A stretch of DNA of 64,000 bases from Coriaria nepalensis (lineage: Eukaryota > Streptophyta > Magnoliopsida > Cucurbitales > Coriariaceae). The stretch's first letter is position 1; each line of letters opens with the position of its first letter. The stretch spans positions 1,746,001 to 1,810,000 of the forward strand of contig CP114483.1 in the NCBI GenBank assembly GCA_027186245.1, read 5' to 3'. The position numbers were made by a program, and so were the translations under genes. Under the pieces are notes generated by a model. That model did not search any database, was not told the origin of the DNA, and was given only the letters and a program-made list of their open reading frames with translations. Shown piece by piece: positions 63,863-64,000 of this stretch.

Positions 63863-64000
63863 CTATAATAAAGGTTGAATTTGTTAATAATATGATATAT
63901 TTCGGTGGAGGGAAAAGATATAATTCTCAAAACTCTTTTATTATTCAAACTATATTATTGTATTTTTCTCTCTCACACCTTTCTCACGACAGAATACAAT
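63863..64000 (-). other. Laccase intron, cut by the window edge
   Basis: Begins (minus sense) before the acceptor TTATTATAG at 63863-63871. No coding sequence is recognised in it. Confidence 0.5.

Overview
This 64 kb window is nuclear DNA of a flowering plant, most likely a woody eudicot. It is AT-rich and intron-rich, and its plastid proteins are nucleus-encoded with N-terminal targeting extensions. It also carries LTR retrotransposons, an endogenous pararetrovirus and MITE-like elements. I cannot name the species.

Gene-rich half (about 2-43 kb). In order: a terminal-exon scrap of a receptor-like cytoplasmic kinase (+); an alpha-expansin (-); plastid exoribonuclease RNR1 (-, 14 exons); a broken GRAS/SCL gene (+); a plastid YidD-family protein (-); an NAD(P)-binding Rossmann protein (-) whose first intron holds an old Copia derivative; a HAD-type phosphatase (-); a single-exon RING-H2 E3 ligase (+); a broken mitochondrial FtsH3/10-type protease gene (-); a WRKY49-like factor (-); a SIAMESE-related CDK inhibitor (+); and an FHY1/FHL-type phytochrome A import factor (-). 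From memory, expansin, RNR1, GRAS, NAD(P)-binding, HAD, SMR and FHY1/FHL form a conserved block also found around Arabidopsis At5g02200-At5g02260 and At2g37640-At2g37678. Seven exon models were checked by splice sites and close with an open frame: expansin 258 aa, RNR1 789, YidD 149, NAD(P)-binding 335, HAD 281, WRKY 323, FHY1-like 212.

Element-rich half (about 44.7-62.6 kb). A caulimovirid (Florendovirus-like) endogenous pararetrovirus lies on the minus strand as roughly one and a half head-to-tail units. The truncated upstream unit (52.3-55.8 kb) runs through an intergenic region with a TATA box and an initiator-tRNA-Met primer-binding site into a longer unit (45.1-51.7 kb). Both units are riddled with stops and frameshifts. 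Beyond them lie a lysine-rich tandem repeat, a degenerate minus-strand Copia element, and a younger plus-strand Copia element. The younger element has a perfect 5-bp target-site duplication, but its 3' half and most of its 3' LTR are replaced by a small fragment of the pararetrovirus reverse-transcriptase region. The window ends in a frameshifted laccase gene (-) that continues past the right edge.

The genes do not form one pathway. Several serve organelles (RNR1, YidD, probably the Rossmann protein, the FtsH relic). Others act in growth and light control (expansin, SMR, FHY1-like, WRKY, RING). Main points for follow-up: the Copia/pararetrovirus chimera, the tandem viral integrant, the FtsH copy that lost its HEXXH segment, two MITE-like elements, and the ancient collinear block.
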